A program made the translations under genes and the position numbers. The notes beneath the pieces are model-generated. The model did not search any database, was not told the DNA's origin, and saw only the letters and a program-made list of their open reading frames with translations. Below, in pieces: positions 1 through 8,743 of a DNA stretch of 64,000 nt. This DNA comes from Pseudobdellovibrionaceae bacterium (GTDB taxonomy: Bacteria > Bdellovibrionota > Bdellovibrionia > Bdellovibrionales > JAMPXM01), in the NCBI GenBank assembly GCA_947462815.1, contig CANHQR010000011.1, positions 1 to 64,000 of the forward strand, given 5' to 3'. How positions within the stretch are numbered: position 1 is the first letter of the stretch; every line of letters starts with the position of its first letter.

Positions 1-36
1 GATCTGGGTTTTATTTTTTGGTTTTGTGTTCGGTTT

Positions 37-54
37 ATGACGGCCGCCCGTCAT
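37..54. other. Perfect hairpin upstream of the lpxH-like gene
   Basis: ATGACGG and CCGTCAT form a 7-bp stem around a CCGC loop. A T-rich run precedes it on the plus strand, so neither strand shows stem plus T-run as in a standard terminator. It could be a 5' leader structure of the lpxH-like transcript or a weak end of an upstream gene. Confidence 0.35.
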
Positions 55-119
55 CGGTATTCGGATGGAGGGATCGGACAAGATCAAGTCCACCTTGGTC
101 CTCTCTTCGTGCTAGGCTG

Positions 120-947
120 ATGTCGATGCGTGCAATTTTTCTTTCAGATCTCCATCTGCGAGGTGCTCAGGACGAGCGGCTCAAGCTCTTGACGGAGCGT
201 CTGGATCAAGAGATCGCTGTCGGCTCGCTCACGCATTTGTTTTTACTCGGAGACATATTTGATCTTTGGGTAGGAGCTCATCAGCACTTCATTCAGGAGT
301 ACGCCCCACTTCTGTCGAGGCTGGCCAAACTTCGCGATTTCGGTGTCGCGATTCATTACTTTGAAGGCAATCACGATTTGCATTTAGCTGGTTACTGGCG
401 AGAACAGTTGGGTGCTCAGGTGCACGTTGAACCGCAACTGATCGACTTGGCTGGATGGCGTGTGCGGATCGAGCACGGTGACCAAATGAATCCCGAAGAT
501 CGCGGTTATCTTCGCTTGCGAGCATTCTTACGCACGCCGTTTATGGCTTGGGCGGCCTATGCTCTTCCGGGCGCGGTGACCGAAACGATCGGTCGCTCGA
601 TGAGTCGAGCGAGTCGAAAGTGGACATCGAGTGTGGTGATGTATCGCGATGAGGTGCAAATTCGGAAGATGGTCTTGGATCACACGCAGAGGGTTTGGCA
701 GGACGAAGAGTTTGACGTGCTGATTTCCGGTCATGTGCATGTGCGAATCGATGAGCAGATCCATGTGACATCATCTGAAAAGCCATCGGGAAAGTCTGTG
801 CGAGTGATCAACCTGGGATGTTGGCCCGGGGCTGACCGTCGGAGTCGGATCGAGGATGTCCAAGTCCTTGAGCTGAGGACCGAGATCCAGACGGCTGCAA
901 CCTCAACCGGCTGGCGTTGGGTCACTTGGTCCGGTGGCCCTCGGTAA
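120..947 (+). CDS. lpxH: UDP-2,3-diacylglucosamine hydrolase-like metallophosphoesterase
   Basis: A calcineurin-type phosphoesterase of 275 residues that probably cleaves UDP-2,3-diacylglucosamine to lipid X in lipid A synthesis at the inner membrane face. All the metal-binding blocks are visible: SDLHLRG (D10, H12), GDIFD (44-48), GNHD (83-86), HGD (119-121) and GHVH (204-207). Length is close to LpxH (about 240) and LpxH2-type enzymes. The frame is open upstream to base 18, but that extension is Arg/Ser-rich and looks like non-coding sequence. ATG 120 has an AGG a few bases upstream and begins directly with the conserved beta strand; ATG 126 is an alternative. LpxH versus an LpxH2/LpxG-like role cannot be settled from motifs alone. 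Confidence 0.8.
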   Translation: MSMRAIFLSDLHLRGAQDERLKLLTERLDQEIAVGSLTHLFLLGDIFDLWVGAHQHFIQEYAPLLSRLAKLRDFGVAIHYFEGNHDLHLAGYWREQLGAQVHVEPQLIDLAGWRVRIEHGDQMNPEDRGYLRLRAFLRTPFMAWAAYALPGAVTETIGRSMSRASRKWTSSVVMYRDEVQIRKMVLDHTQRVWQDEEFDVLISGHVHVRIDEQIHVTSSEKPSGKSVRVINLGCWPGADRRSRIEDVQVLELRTEIQTAATSTGWRWVTWSGGPR

Positions 948-960
948 ATAGCTTATCAAA

Positions 961-1008
961 TCATGTCTGAGTTGGGTCATATTTGAATCGGGTCATGTCT
1001 GATTTGGG
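961..1008. repeat. Three tandem copies of a 16-bp repeat
   Basis: Units start at 961, 977 and 993: TCATGTCTGAGTTGGG, TCATATTTGAATCGGG and TCATGTCTGATTTGGG. They lie 13 bp after the stop of the lpxH-like gene, in the gap before the convergent gene ending at 1097. The exact 16-bp spacing shows tandem duplication. Nothing coding is seen across it. Confidence 0.85.
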
Positions 1009-1096
1009 GGGGGCTTGAGCAACTTAAGGCTTCGCCGAAATGCGAGTGAGCAAAGATCACAGTTGAACGCTCGCAGTTTTCAGTCTTTCTCCCGGT

Positions 1097-1582
1097 TCAG
1101 CGCATGTATTTTTGCTGCACGTTGCAACGGGGTGCTATGCAGGCCATTCGGACTCGAATCTGCTGTTTCCATACGTCTTGCCAAAAGATTTCAAGTCGAA
1201 CACCGCCGCCCATGAAGTCGTCGAGCTTCAGTGACAAGCGACGATCTGAATAGGCATGGCGAACCCATCCTTCGGCCAAAGTGTACCCTGTCCGAGAATC
1301 GATCAAGGCCACCCAAGTTTCCGCCCGGCCATTCGTAAGACGTCGTGTCTCCATCCAGATCTGTGCGTTTCCGCCCGGCATTTCGTAAATGCCATCTTCC
1401 AATCGAATCGGGAAGGGGCAATCCCGACAGGCTGAAGCCGGTTCTGCCCAAAGCGTGAGGGCGAGCAAACCAGCCAAAAGCGCTAAGACCAATTTCAGAG
1501 CACGAACTTTGATTCGAGAGTGATTCGACGCCAGCGTTGACGTCGGCGAGTTGATCTTTGTTAGGGGTGCATTTGTTGTCAT
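1097..1582 (-). CDS. Small secreted protein of unknown function
   Basis: A 161-residue protein not recognised as a known family. A basic N-region is followed by a hydrophobic core (about residues 28-45, LKLVLALLAGLLALTLW) and an Ala-Ser-Ala site (ASA-C, near 51), so it is exported by Sec; the Cys just after the site could also make it a lipoprotein, though the lipobox is poor. The mature part is short and beta-rich, with a Cys-rich start (CRDC) and a C-terminal Cys pair. Its ATG overlaps the stop of the upstream regulator as ATGA (1579-1582), so the two are translationally coupled and probably serve one function. Confidence 0.7.
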   Translation of the reverse strand: MTTNAPLTKINSPTSTLASNHSRIKVRALKLVLALLAGLLALTLWAEPASACRDCPFPIRLEDGIYEMPGGNAQIWMETRRLTNGRAETWVALIDSRTGYTLAEGWVRHAYSDRRLSLKLDDFMGGGVRLEIFWQDVWKQQIRVRMACIAPRCNVQQKYMR

Positions 1583-3036
1583 CGTGTTGGGTCCTCAGGC
1601 TTTGCTTCAATCAAAAGCACGCGGGCCTTGGGATTCAAGTAGTATCCTGTTTTGCCGCGCAGAATGTATTCGAGGCCTCCATCGCTCTCGAGGGCGCGAC
1701 GAAGGCGTTTGATATTCACATAAATTTTGTTGTCGTGGAGCGTAGCTGAGTACCGCTGATCCCATACATGAGCGACCAGTTCCTCTTTACTCACCGTGCG
1801 ACCGCGTGCGCGGATCAAGCAGAGGAGCAGGTCGCGAAGAACGTGTTGACCCTCAAACCGGACTTCGCCCCGCTTGGATTCCTGCAGAACTCCTGAAACC
1901 AAATCGACGCGCAAATCGTAGCTGCTCGGAGAAGCGGCGGTTTGCTTGAGCAACTCTTGAATTCGCGAATGATTTTCTTCGGCCAATCTGGCCACACGTG
2001 GAAACTCTTGGGCCTTAACTCCGCGGTAGGCGAGCTCTGTATAAAGCGCGGCCTCAGTCAATGAACCCATTTTTTCGTGTATGTGTCCCAGCGCGATGAG
2101 CGTCTGGAGATAGAGAACGAGATTGGGCGAAGTTTTCAACTGTTGGAAGGCCGCCCAGGCCTGCTCCAATGCTGCTGGATATTGTCCCAAATTTCTCAAA
2201 ATCAAGGCATGCAAAAGGGGAACGGAAGCCGCGAGCTCCGGCACAGGCCAAAGCTGCATCAAGGTGTTGAGTTTCGCGAGCTCTTTGAGGGCGTCATCGT
2301 AGCGCTCACGTGCATACAACAAAGTTGCAGCCCCATAGAGCGGCCAAGCGAGGCTTCCGCGATCACCCGATTCTATGGCGGCTTGAATCGATTGTAGAAA
2401 GTAGCTCATCGCCTCGTCGTGCGAGTCGGGCTGATACACCGAGCAGAGACCCAACACGTAAAGAGCGCGAGCCTTGAGTTTGAGATCAAGGCCTTGCGTT
2501 GCGGCCTTGGCTGACAGGCGCTTCTCCAAGCGTTCGCGCAAGCTGTGAATCGCATCAAATTCTTCGCGCTCAGCAAGAACCCTCAGCAAATAGCTTTGGC
2601 ACTCGATTTCAAGATTGCTCTGCCCCTGACGGACCGCCGTTTCGGCCAATCGCTGAAAGATCTGTTGCGCGGAAACATAGTCACCGCTTCGGTAAGCATA
2701 AATGCCAGATTGAAAACGAGCACTTTGGAGGCCAATGCCGACAAGGCCAATGTGCATCTCATCCGAGGAATCCATTCGGGCATCTCGCGACGTCCGACGC
2801 GTGTCGACCTCGGTCAGATACGCATCGAGTTCCAGAGGCGAATCAAATTGTGTAGGCGATTGAATGTTCGCCAAGGGATGAGCTTTGGCGCGCGCATCAG
2901 TTGATGAATCGTAATGTGAATTGTATTGCGAATGATCTTGTTGAGAATGATCTTTCGAATGACTTTGAGCATGAGTTTGAGCCGGAGTTTTTGAGCTCGA
3001 GATCGGCGTCGAGTTTTCAGTTCCGGAGCCTGCCAT
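1579..3036 (-). CDS. TPR protein with C-terminal OmpR/PhoB-type winged helix
   Basis: A putative transcriptional regulator of 485 residues. The first 75 residues are Ser/His/Gln-rich and probably disordered. The middle (about 90-360) is a helical TPR-like array. The last 100 residues match a Trans_reg_C winged helix: the EVRFEGQHVLRDLLLCLI strand-helix start, the recognition segment KIYVNIKRLRRALE, and the wing ILRGKTGYYL. The order, TPR first and DNA-binding last, reverses the usual SARP/AfsR layout, and there is no receiver domain. ATG 3036 has a GAGGG Shine-Dalgarno about 7 bases upstream; an in-frame ATG at 3072 is less well placed. It overlaps the downstream secreted protein by ATGA, so the pair is an operon. 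Confidence 0.75.
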   Translation of the reverse strand: MAGSGTENSTPISSSKTPAQTHAQSHSKDHSQQDHSQYNSHYDSSTDARAKAHPLANIQSPTQFDSPLELDAYLTEVDTRRTSRDARMDSSDEMHIGLVGIGLQSARFQSGIYAYRSGDYVSAQQIFQRLAETAVRQGQSNLEIECQSYLLRVLAEREEFDAIHSLRERLEKRLSAKAATQGLDLKLKARALYVLGLCSVYQPDSHDEAMSYFLQSIQAAIESGDRGSLAWPLYGAATLLYARERYDDALKELAKLNTLMQLWPVPELAASVPLLHALILRNLGQYPAALEQAWAAFQQLKTSPNLVLYLQTLIALGHIHEKMGSLTEAALYTELAYRGVKAQEFPRVARLAEENHSRIQELLKQTAASPSSYDLRVDLVSGVLQESKRGEVRFEGQHVLRDLLLCLIRARGRTVSKEELVAHVWDQRYSATLHDNKIYVNIKRLRRALESDGGLEYILRGKTGYYLNPKARVLLIEAKPEDPTR

Positions 3037-3485
3037 CTTCACCCTCAAGATCACTCTGCAAACACGATCCAAAAACGAGCCGCTACGCTGACAAAATCTT
3101 GATGTGAGAGCAATGAAAAACGCACACGTACGTCGTTCTGAATATGTACCGAATATTAAGTTTCAGTGGCTGTGCCGGAAGTCAGAGATTTGAGTCTTAG
3201 CTCTTGTGAATTGAATCCGAATAAAGGCCCAGGCATTCTCAGCGGCTCTCGTGGAGAGTGCTCAAGATCGAAAACGGCGGAGCCGGACGGTGACAAGTGA
3301 TTCCGAGTTCTGGCTGCGAGCTCGGGTTGCGATTTAGGGTCGCAAGCACGGGATGCGAAATTTGGCCAGCCCATGCTTCTCGAGCGAGCGTTCGGGGCGC
3401 TTCAAGAGGTGGATTCGCCTTCAGGTCCACACGGGGTGAGCTTGACCCGGCCCCACTCAAATCCCACCCTATACTCAATCTCGAT
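3037..3485. other. Intergenic region between regulator and recN
   Basis: About 450 bp with no convincing gene. It must hold the minus-strand promoter of the TPR regulator. An ACGTACGT palindrome lies at 3126-3133 and an AT-rich patch at 3138-3160, either of which could be part of a promoter or operator. Short open frames here have Arg/Ser/Pro-rich shadow composition. Confidence 0.5.
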
Positions 3486-5414
3486 TTAGCGAGTTGCGTT
3501 GGGCTTCTTCAGCGCCTGCTTGCGGCCTGAGCCATTTTCGACCTTAGGGCGCTGAGCGCCTGAGGCTTTCGAGCCCATGGCTTCGAGCTTGGTTTTTTCC
3601 ACAGGCTTTTGCCCAGTCGAACGTTGCGCGAGGTGATGGCTGGTATTCTCTTTGGATTTCCCGGAGGTGGATTTCATCACCGCGCGGGCGGCGTCACTCA
3701 AGAGAGTTTCAGCGTGGGCCATGGATGTGGAGTTGAGCTTCTCGCCTGAAATCAAACGAGCAATTTCCCGAATGCGAGCTTGGCCGTCCAGCTCGGTGAC
3801 GCGTGTTCGAGCGATCCTTGTCGCACCGGATTGCGCGCTCGATATTGAGGGTTTTTCAGAGAGGTCTTTCGCGATGAAAAAGTGGGCCTCGCCCATCGCT
3901 GCGACTTGCGGAAGATGCGTGACGCCAATGACTTGCTGTCCAGCTGCGATCGAGCGCAAGCGTCGTCCAACTTTCTCTGCAGTTTCACCGCTGACGCCTG
4001 TATCGACCTCGTCAAAGAGATAAGTTCGAGGAAACTGTCCGACGCCGACGACCTGTTTGATCGCCAATAAGATCCGCGACAGTTCACCGCCCGATGCTGT
4101 TTTGGCGAGAGGGCGAGCTGGCTCATGCATTGAAGTCTTTGTCATAAACTCCACGGCCGATACGCCGCTCGCCAACGGCTCATCGAGTTGAACAATTTCA
4201 ACGACAAACTCTAGGCCCTTCATGTTGAGCTCGGAAAGTTCTTCGTTGGTCTCGCGCGCAAACAAAGTCGCAGCTTCCAAACGTCGTCGATGTAACTCGA
4301 CGGCAAGTTCCACCCGTCGTTGCTCGAGCGCACGTTCACGTTCAGCGAGGGCCTTAAGGCGCGAGTCGCTGCTTTGTAACTCGCCGATTTCATTTTGCAT
4401 GTGCTCGAGAGCCGCAAGAATTTCTTCGGCTGTCGAGCCGAACTTTTTTTGCAATTGACGAAGTCGGGACAGGCGTTCTTCGGCTCGATCCAAAGCCTCG
4501 GCGTCGAGATCGAGACTCGACGCATAGTCGCGAAGCTCAGCCGCAACATCAAGAATTTGTGACAACGCTGTCTCAAGACCTGAAACGCGTTCTGGTAGCG
4601 AGGGATCGAGACCGCGAAGCTCGTGAGCTCGAGAAATCAAGCGTGAGAGTCGAGTCGAGATATTGTCGTCTTCACCCTCGATCGCGGATTCGAACATTTG
4701 TACAAATTCCGTGAGGCGAGCGGCATGTTTGATACGCTTAGAGGCAGATTCGATTTCGATTTCAGCGCCAGGGGAAAGTTCGCAAGCCAGAATTTCATCA
4801 CGCTGGAAAACCAAAAAATCTAGGCGCTGAGCGCGCTCGCGCTCCGAAGCGCGGATCGTCTCCATCTCACGAATTAGATCCTGCGTCTCACGCCACAAAG
4901 ACGCGTGTTCTTGGCGGAGAGCTGTTGTGCCGGCGTACTGATCCAGCAGTTCGAGATGATAGGTCCGCGACAAAAGATGCCGATTGTCGTGCTGCCCCGT
5001 CATCTCGATCAGCGGAACAGCTTGGCCTGTGACCTCAACAAGCGGTGAGACAACTTCGCGAAGTGCACTCAACGTCGAAAGCGCCCCATTGATGTAAACT
5101 CTAGCTTTACTCGAAGCGCCCACCACACGACGAACCACCATGATCGCATCGGGGCACTCAATACCCATCGATTCCAGTCGCCTGCGCACATCAGGCCGTG
5201 ATTGGAGGTCAAAGCTGCCCTCCACGACAGCTTGGTCGGTGCCTGTTCTCACGGCCGATGCATCGGCCTTGTCGCCCATGAGAAGCGCCAGGCTCTTCAG
5301 TAGAATCGACTTTCCTGCCCCCGTTTCGCCGCTGAGAATATTCAAACCTGGACGAAATCCGATCTGAATATCTTCGATAATCGCAAAATCGCGCACCCGC
5401 AATTCCTGCAACAT
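3486..5414 (-). CDS. recN: DNA repair ATPase RecN
   Basis: An SMC-like ATPase acting in recombinational repair of double-strand breaks. The N-terminus LRVRDFAIIEDIQIGF leads to the Walker A GETGAGKS (about 29-36); long coiled coils follow; near the C-terminus are the ABC signature ASGGELSRILLAIK and Walker B TYLFDEVDTGVSG. RecN is usually about 550 residues; this one is 642, with some 80 extra residues that are Lys/Ser/Thr/Gln-rich and probably disordered. ATG 5414 is chosen because a perfect GGGAGG sits 4-5 bases upstream. nadK lies upstream on the same strand with a gap of about 50 bp, a common nadK-recN pairing. Confidence 0.95.
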   Translation of the reverse strand: MLQELRVRDFAIIEDIQIGFRPGLNILSGETGAGKSILLKSLALLMGDKADASAVRTGTDQAVVEGSFDLQSRPDVRRRLESMGIECPDAIMVVRRVVGASSKARVYINGALSTLSALREVVSPLVEVTGQAVPLIEMTGQHDNRHLLSRTYHLELLDQYAGTTALRQEHASLWRETQDLIREMETIRASERERAQRLDFLVFQRDEILACELSPGAEIEIESASKRIKHAARLTEFVQMFESAIEGEDDNISTRLSRLISRAHELRGLDPSLPERVSGLETALSQILDVAAELRDYASSLDLDAEALDRAEERLSRLRQLQKKFGSTAEEILAALEHMQNEIGELQSSDSRLKALAERERALEQRRVELAVELHRRRLEAATLFARETNEELSELNMKGLEFVVEIVQLDEPLASGVSAVEFMTKTSMHEPARPLAKTASGGELSRILLAIKQVVGVGQFPRTYLFDEVDTGVSGETAEKVGRRLRSIAAGQQVIGVTHLPQVAAMGEAHFFIAKDLSEKPSISSAQSGATRIARTRVTELDGQARIREIARLISGEKLNSTSMAHAETLLSDAARAVMKSTSGKSKENTSHHLAQRSTGQKPVEKTKLEAMGSKASGAQRPKVENGSGRKQALKKPNATR

Positions 5415-5466
5415 AAGTCCTCCCTCGGCCTTAAGTCGGTTGAGACCCAATGGTCTCTCGTTCAGT

Positions 5467-6417
5467 TCAGGCGCGTTCGCCGAACTTCAGTTTCTCTCTG
5501 AGCAGCGAAAAGAAATTGAAATCTGGATCTCGCAACGCCACATGATCGACGGCGTGCCGAGTGATGCAAACTTCATCTCGATCCGTCAGTTCACCACATC
5601 GAACCCCATCGACCGTCAGTATGGCCTTGTGATGACTCTTCTGAACTTTGAGCCGAAGCGATTGGTGATCGGGAAAGATCAAGGGCCGAGAGGTCAGTGC
5701 ATGGGGGCATACCGGCGTCACGACAATCGAGCGAGCCTCAGGGTGGAGAATCGGTCCACCCGCGGCAAGGTTGTAGGCCGTGGATCCTGTCGGTGTTGCA
5801 ATGACTAAGGCGTCGGCTTTGATGCTGCCCACGAGATGATTTTCGGAGTGTAGATCGATATTGATCAAATGCGTAATCGACCCTCGTTCGACGACAGCGT
5901 CGTTCAAGGCGATCTGGTGAGAGAGTCGATTTCGGCCACGTCTCACTTCGACGGAGAGCAGGGAGCGCATTTGCGGCTGAAGGCGGTCCTCCAGCGCTGC
6001 TTGGAGGCGGGGAAAGAGATCTTCAACCCTCGTGTCGGTCAGAAAGCCCAGCGAACCCATGTTCACGCCGAAAACTGGTATGCTGCGTTCGCCAATGAGT
6101 CTAACGGCTCCCAAATATGTACCGTCTCCCCCGAGCACCAGCATGAGGTCCAGTTGCGACATTTTTTTTGAATCGAGGGCGGGAATATCGCGAGAAATCT
6201 TTTGTCCGGGCGCCGCATAAACGCTGTGGCCTCGGTCCTTCAGCCATCGGGTGACTTCCGCAGCTTTCTTCACGGCCATTGGCGAGTTCGGACGATGTAG
6301 AATCCCGACGGAGCGCGGTTCGTCCTTACGGCTCGATTTCTTTAGCGTCGAAGGTAGGGCGGATTGAGCGCGAGCTAAAGATTTCGCTGAGGACTTAGCT
6401 GTCAACTTACCGCGCAT
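5467..6417 (-). CDS. nadK: NAD kinase
   Basis: Phosphorylates NAD to NADP in the cytoplasm. The family signature is clear: LVLGGDGTYLGAVRLI (GGDGT motif), the NMGSLGFLTD loop, LNDAVVERGSITHLINIDLH (NE/D region) and the glycine-rich ATPTGSTAYNLAAGGPILHPE. The first 35 residues are a Ser/Lys/Arg-rich extension before the conserved VGILHRPN strand; a GGGAG about 7 bases before ATG 6417 supports that start. It is followed by recN on the same strand. Confidence 0.95.
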   Translation of the reverse strand: MRGKLTAKSSAKSLARAQSALPSTLKKSSRKDEPRSVGILHRPNSPMAVKKAAEVTRWLKDRGHSVYAAPGQKISRDIPALDSKKMSQLDLMLVLGGDGTYLGAVRLIGERSIPVFGVNMGSLGFLTDTRVEDLFPRLQAALEDRLQPQMRSLLSVEVRRGRNRLSHQIALNDAVVERGSITHLINIDLHSENHLVGSIKADALVIATPTGSTAYNLAAGGPILHPEARSIVVTPVCPHALTSRPLIFPDHQSLRLKVQKSHHKAILTVDGVRCGELTDRDEVCITRHAVDHVALRDPDFNFFSLLREKLKFGERA

Positions 6418-6446
6418 ATTTGGCTCCCGAGAGTCTAAACCGATAA

Positions 6447-6496
6447 ATTTCCCACCTGCGACTTCCCACTGACTATTTCCTACCTGCGATTTCCCA
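6447..6496. repeat. Direct repeat of 22 bp just upstream of nadK
   Basis: Copies at 6447-6468 and 6475-6496 differ at 2 of 22 positions and are 28 bp apart (cores CCTGCGACTTCCCA and CCTGCGATTTCCCA). They lie 30-80 bp upstream of the nadK start, in its promoter region on the minus strand, so they could be paired regulator-binding sites or a simple duplication. Confidence 0.7.
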
Positions 6497-6609
6497 ACGA
6501 CGAGATCTGGACCGCAGCTCGCCTGAGTGAAGCCGACGTGTCATCCACATCGACTTGAGTGGTATCGACTCGAGGCGAGTTCAGTCTTCACATCAACTCA
6601 GCTTGAGAT

Positions 6610-8676
6610 TCAAATCAAGCCGTCACGTCGAAGTAGAGCGTCAGGGTCCGGCTCTCGGCCGCGAAACTTTTTGTAGAGCTGCATAGGTGGCTCTGTCCCA
6701 CCTCGGCTGAGGATGTGATCACGAAAGGCTCGCGCCACCTCCTGATCAAAGAGGCCTTTTTCTTTGAAGTACTCAAACGCATCGGCGTCCAAAACTTCGG
6801 CCCATTTGTAGGAGTAATAACCTGCTGAGTATCCGCCCGCGAAAATGTGGGAAAATGCGGTCGAAGTGCTGGTCCCATCAATCGGTGCGAAGAGAGCACT
6901 GCCGGCAGTTGCCGAGCGTTCAAAGCTCACGACATCCTGAATGCTGTTGGGGTCAACTGTGTGCCACGCCAAATCGAGAAGTGCGAAGTTCAATTGGCGA
7001 AGTGCGAAGTAGCCAGCCTGAAATTGGGAGCTTTTGCGAATCTTTTCGATCAACTCGTCGGGCATAACCTCGCCGGTTTGATAGTGCTTCGCAAAGAGCG
7101 AGAGCGACTCCTTCTCAGTGACCCAGTTCTCCATGATTTGCGAGGGGAGTTCGACAAAGTCCCAATGTACATTCGTTCCAGCGAGAGTGACGTAGCGGCA
7201 ATCGCTCAGCAATCCATGCAGAGCATGTCCGAATTCATGGAAAAGCGTTTTGACTTCGTCGAGAGTCAAGAGCGAAGGCTGTGTCGCAGTGGGTTTGGTG
7301 AAGTTGCACACAATCGCCACGTGAGGCCGCAGAACTTTGTTCGCGGCGATGTGCTGGAACAAACCTTGTTCGCGGAATGAAGTCATCCATGCGCCCGAGC
7401 GCTTGGAAGCTCGAGGAAAGAAGTCCGCGTAAAATAGGCCGATGTGTCGTCCCGTACCGCTTTCCACCACTTCGTAAGTTTTGACCTCCGGGTGATAAAC
7501 AGGGATGTCGTTTCGATCGCGGAATTCAATGCGATACAAGCGGCGCGCATGTTCAAAGACGCCTGCGATGACGTTCTCCAGCTTGAAGTACGGACGAAGC
7601 TGTTCGTCATCTAAGTCGTGGAGTTTCATCTTCAGCTTTTCGCTCCAGTAGGCGTAGTCCCAGGGCATGAAGCCGTCATCTCCCGTTACGTCTTTCTTGT
7701 GAGTTCTGACGGCCGCCAGGTCGCGTTCGGCCGCCGGTTTCACTTTGAGGAGCAAGCGCGAGAGGAAGCTCGATACCTGCTCGGGAGTCTCGGCCATACG
7801 TTCTTCGAGCACAAAGTGGGCGTGCGTTTTGTAGCTCAGCAGTTGGGCGCGCTGATGGCGCAATTGCACGATCCGCTGCACGAGCGCCGGATTGGTTTCC
7901 AGCGCGCGGGCATTATAGGCCAACCACATTTTTTGACGGAGCTCGCGTCGAGACGAGTAGGCGAGAAAGGGTGAAATGCTCGGTTGATGAAGTGTAAAGA
8001 CCCAACCCGACTTGCCACGCTCTTTGGCGGCTTCCGCAGCGGCGTCGATCGCCGATTCGGGTAGGCCTTCGAGTTCGGCGGTATCGGTCAAATGCATCTC
8101 AAAACTGTTCGTCGCCTTAAGAACGTTATCGCTGAACTCGGGAGAAAGTTTCGAAAGCTCCTGATCAAGAGCGCGCAGTTGCTCTTTCTTTTCGCCGGTC
8201 AGGAGGGCGCCATTGCGAGCGAAACGCTTGTAGACTTTCTCGGTGAGTTGTCGCTCTTCTCCGCTCAAGATAGATGATCCGTGGTTAACTTGATCGCGTG
8301 CGTCCCATACACTTTTCACACGTTGAAACAGTTCGGAATCGAGCAAGAGATCACTGTTGTAAGCTGCAAGCTTCGGAGAAATCTGTTTAGCGAGCTTTTG
8401 CATTTCGTCGTCGCTGAGAGCACCCAACAAATTGAAAAACACACCGCTGACTTGCTCGAGCTCCTCGGTCGCTGACTCGATGGCCAACACGGTGTTGTGA
8501 AAGTTGGGGGTCGAGCTGTCGGCCTTGATGCTTTGCAGTCGCGCTTTCGCGACTTCAATGCCGTGCTCAATTGCGGGCAAGAAATTCGAGGTTTGGATTT
8601 GTCCAAAGTCCGTCGCTTGATCGGGATGGGGGGAAACTTTAAAAAAGGCGCCGAAATGTGATGTCGTCATGCCCAT
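6610..8676 (-). CDS. prlC: M3 family zinc oligopeptidase (oligopeptidase A / PrlC-like)
   Basis: A cytoplasmic metallopeptidase of 688 residues that degrades short peptides, including cleaved signal peptides. The zinc motif HEFGH (LFHEFGHALHGLL, about residues 474-486) is followed by the expected third ligand region, DFVELPSQIMENW. Length equals the usual 680 of OpdA. Sequence near the C-terminus (FSHIFAGGYSAGYYSYKWAEVL) matches the substrate-contacting loop of the family. Two Met codons open the frame (8676 and 8670); neither has a strong Shine-Dalgarno. The start codon region sits inside a 6-bp hairpin (8673-8690). Confidence 0.93.
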   Translation of the reverse strand: MGMTTSHFGAFFKVSPHPDQATDFGQIQTSNFLPAIEHGIEVAKARLQSIKADSSTPNFHNTVLAIESATEELEQVSGVFFNLLGALSDDEMQKLAKQISPKLAAYNSDLLLDSELFQRVKSVWDARDQVNHGSSILSGEERQLTEKVYKRFARNGALLTGEKKEQLRALDQELSKLSPEFSDNVLKATNSFEMHLTDTAELEGLPESAIDAAAEAAKERGKSGWVFTLHQPSISPFLAYSSRRELRQKMWLAYNARALETNPALVQRIVQLRHQRAQLLSYKTHAHFVLEERMAETPEQVSSFLSRLLLKVKPAAERDLAAVRTHKKDVTGDDGFMPWDYAYWSEKLKMKLHDLDDEQLRPYFKLENVIAGVFEHARRLYRIEFRDRNDIPVYHPEVKTYEVVESGTGRHIGLFYADFFPRASKRSGAWMTSFREQGLFQHIAANKVLRPHVAIVCNFTKPTATQPSLLTLDEVKTLFHEFGHALHGLLSDCRYVTLAGTNVHWDFVELPSQIMENWVTEKESLSLFAKHYQTGEVMPDELIEKIRKSSQFQAGYFALRQLNFALLDLAWHTVDPNSIQDVVSFERSATAGSALFAPIDGTSTSTAFSHIFAGGYSAGYYSYKWAEVLDADAFEYFKEKGLFDQEVARAFRDHILSRGGTEPPMQLYKKFRGREPDPDALLRRDGLI

Positions 8677-8702
8677 CGTTTACCCGATGGAGTGCTTCAG
8701 CG

Positions 8703-8721
8703 CCCAGCGACTTTCGCTGGG
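8703..8721. terminator. Hairpin between the small membrane protein and the peptidase
   Basis: CCCAGCGA and TCGCTGGG form an 8-bp stem around CTT. It lies just beyond the stop at 8744 of the minus-strand membrane protein, so it could terminate that transcript. There is no T-run, which makes it weak or factor-dependent. Confidence 0.45.
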
Positions 8722-8743
8722 AGTTCAGCTTCGATGCGCGAAG

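Noticed and set aside
18-119. N-terminal extension of the lpxH-like frame
   Set aside because: Arg/Ser-rich, no Shine-Dalgarno at the early ATG, and the conserved fold starts directly at ATG 120.
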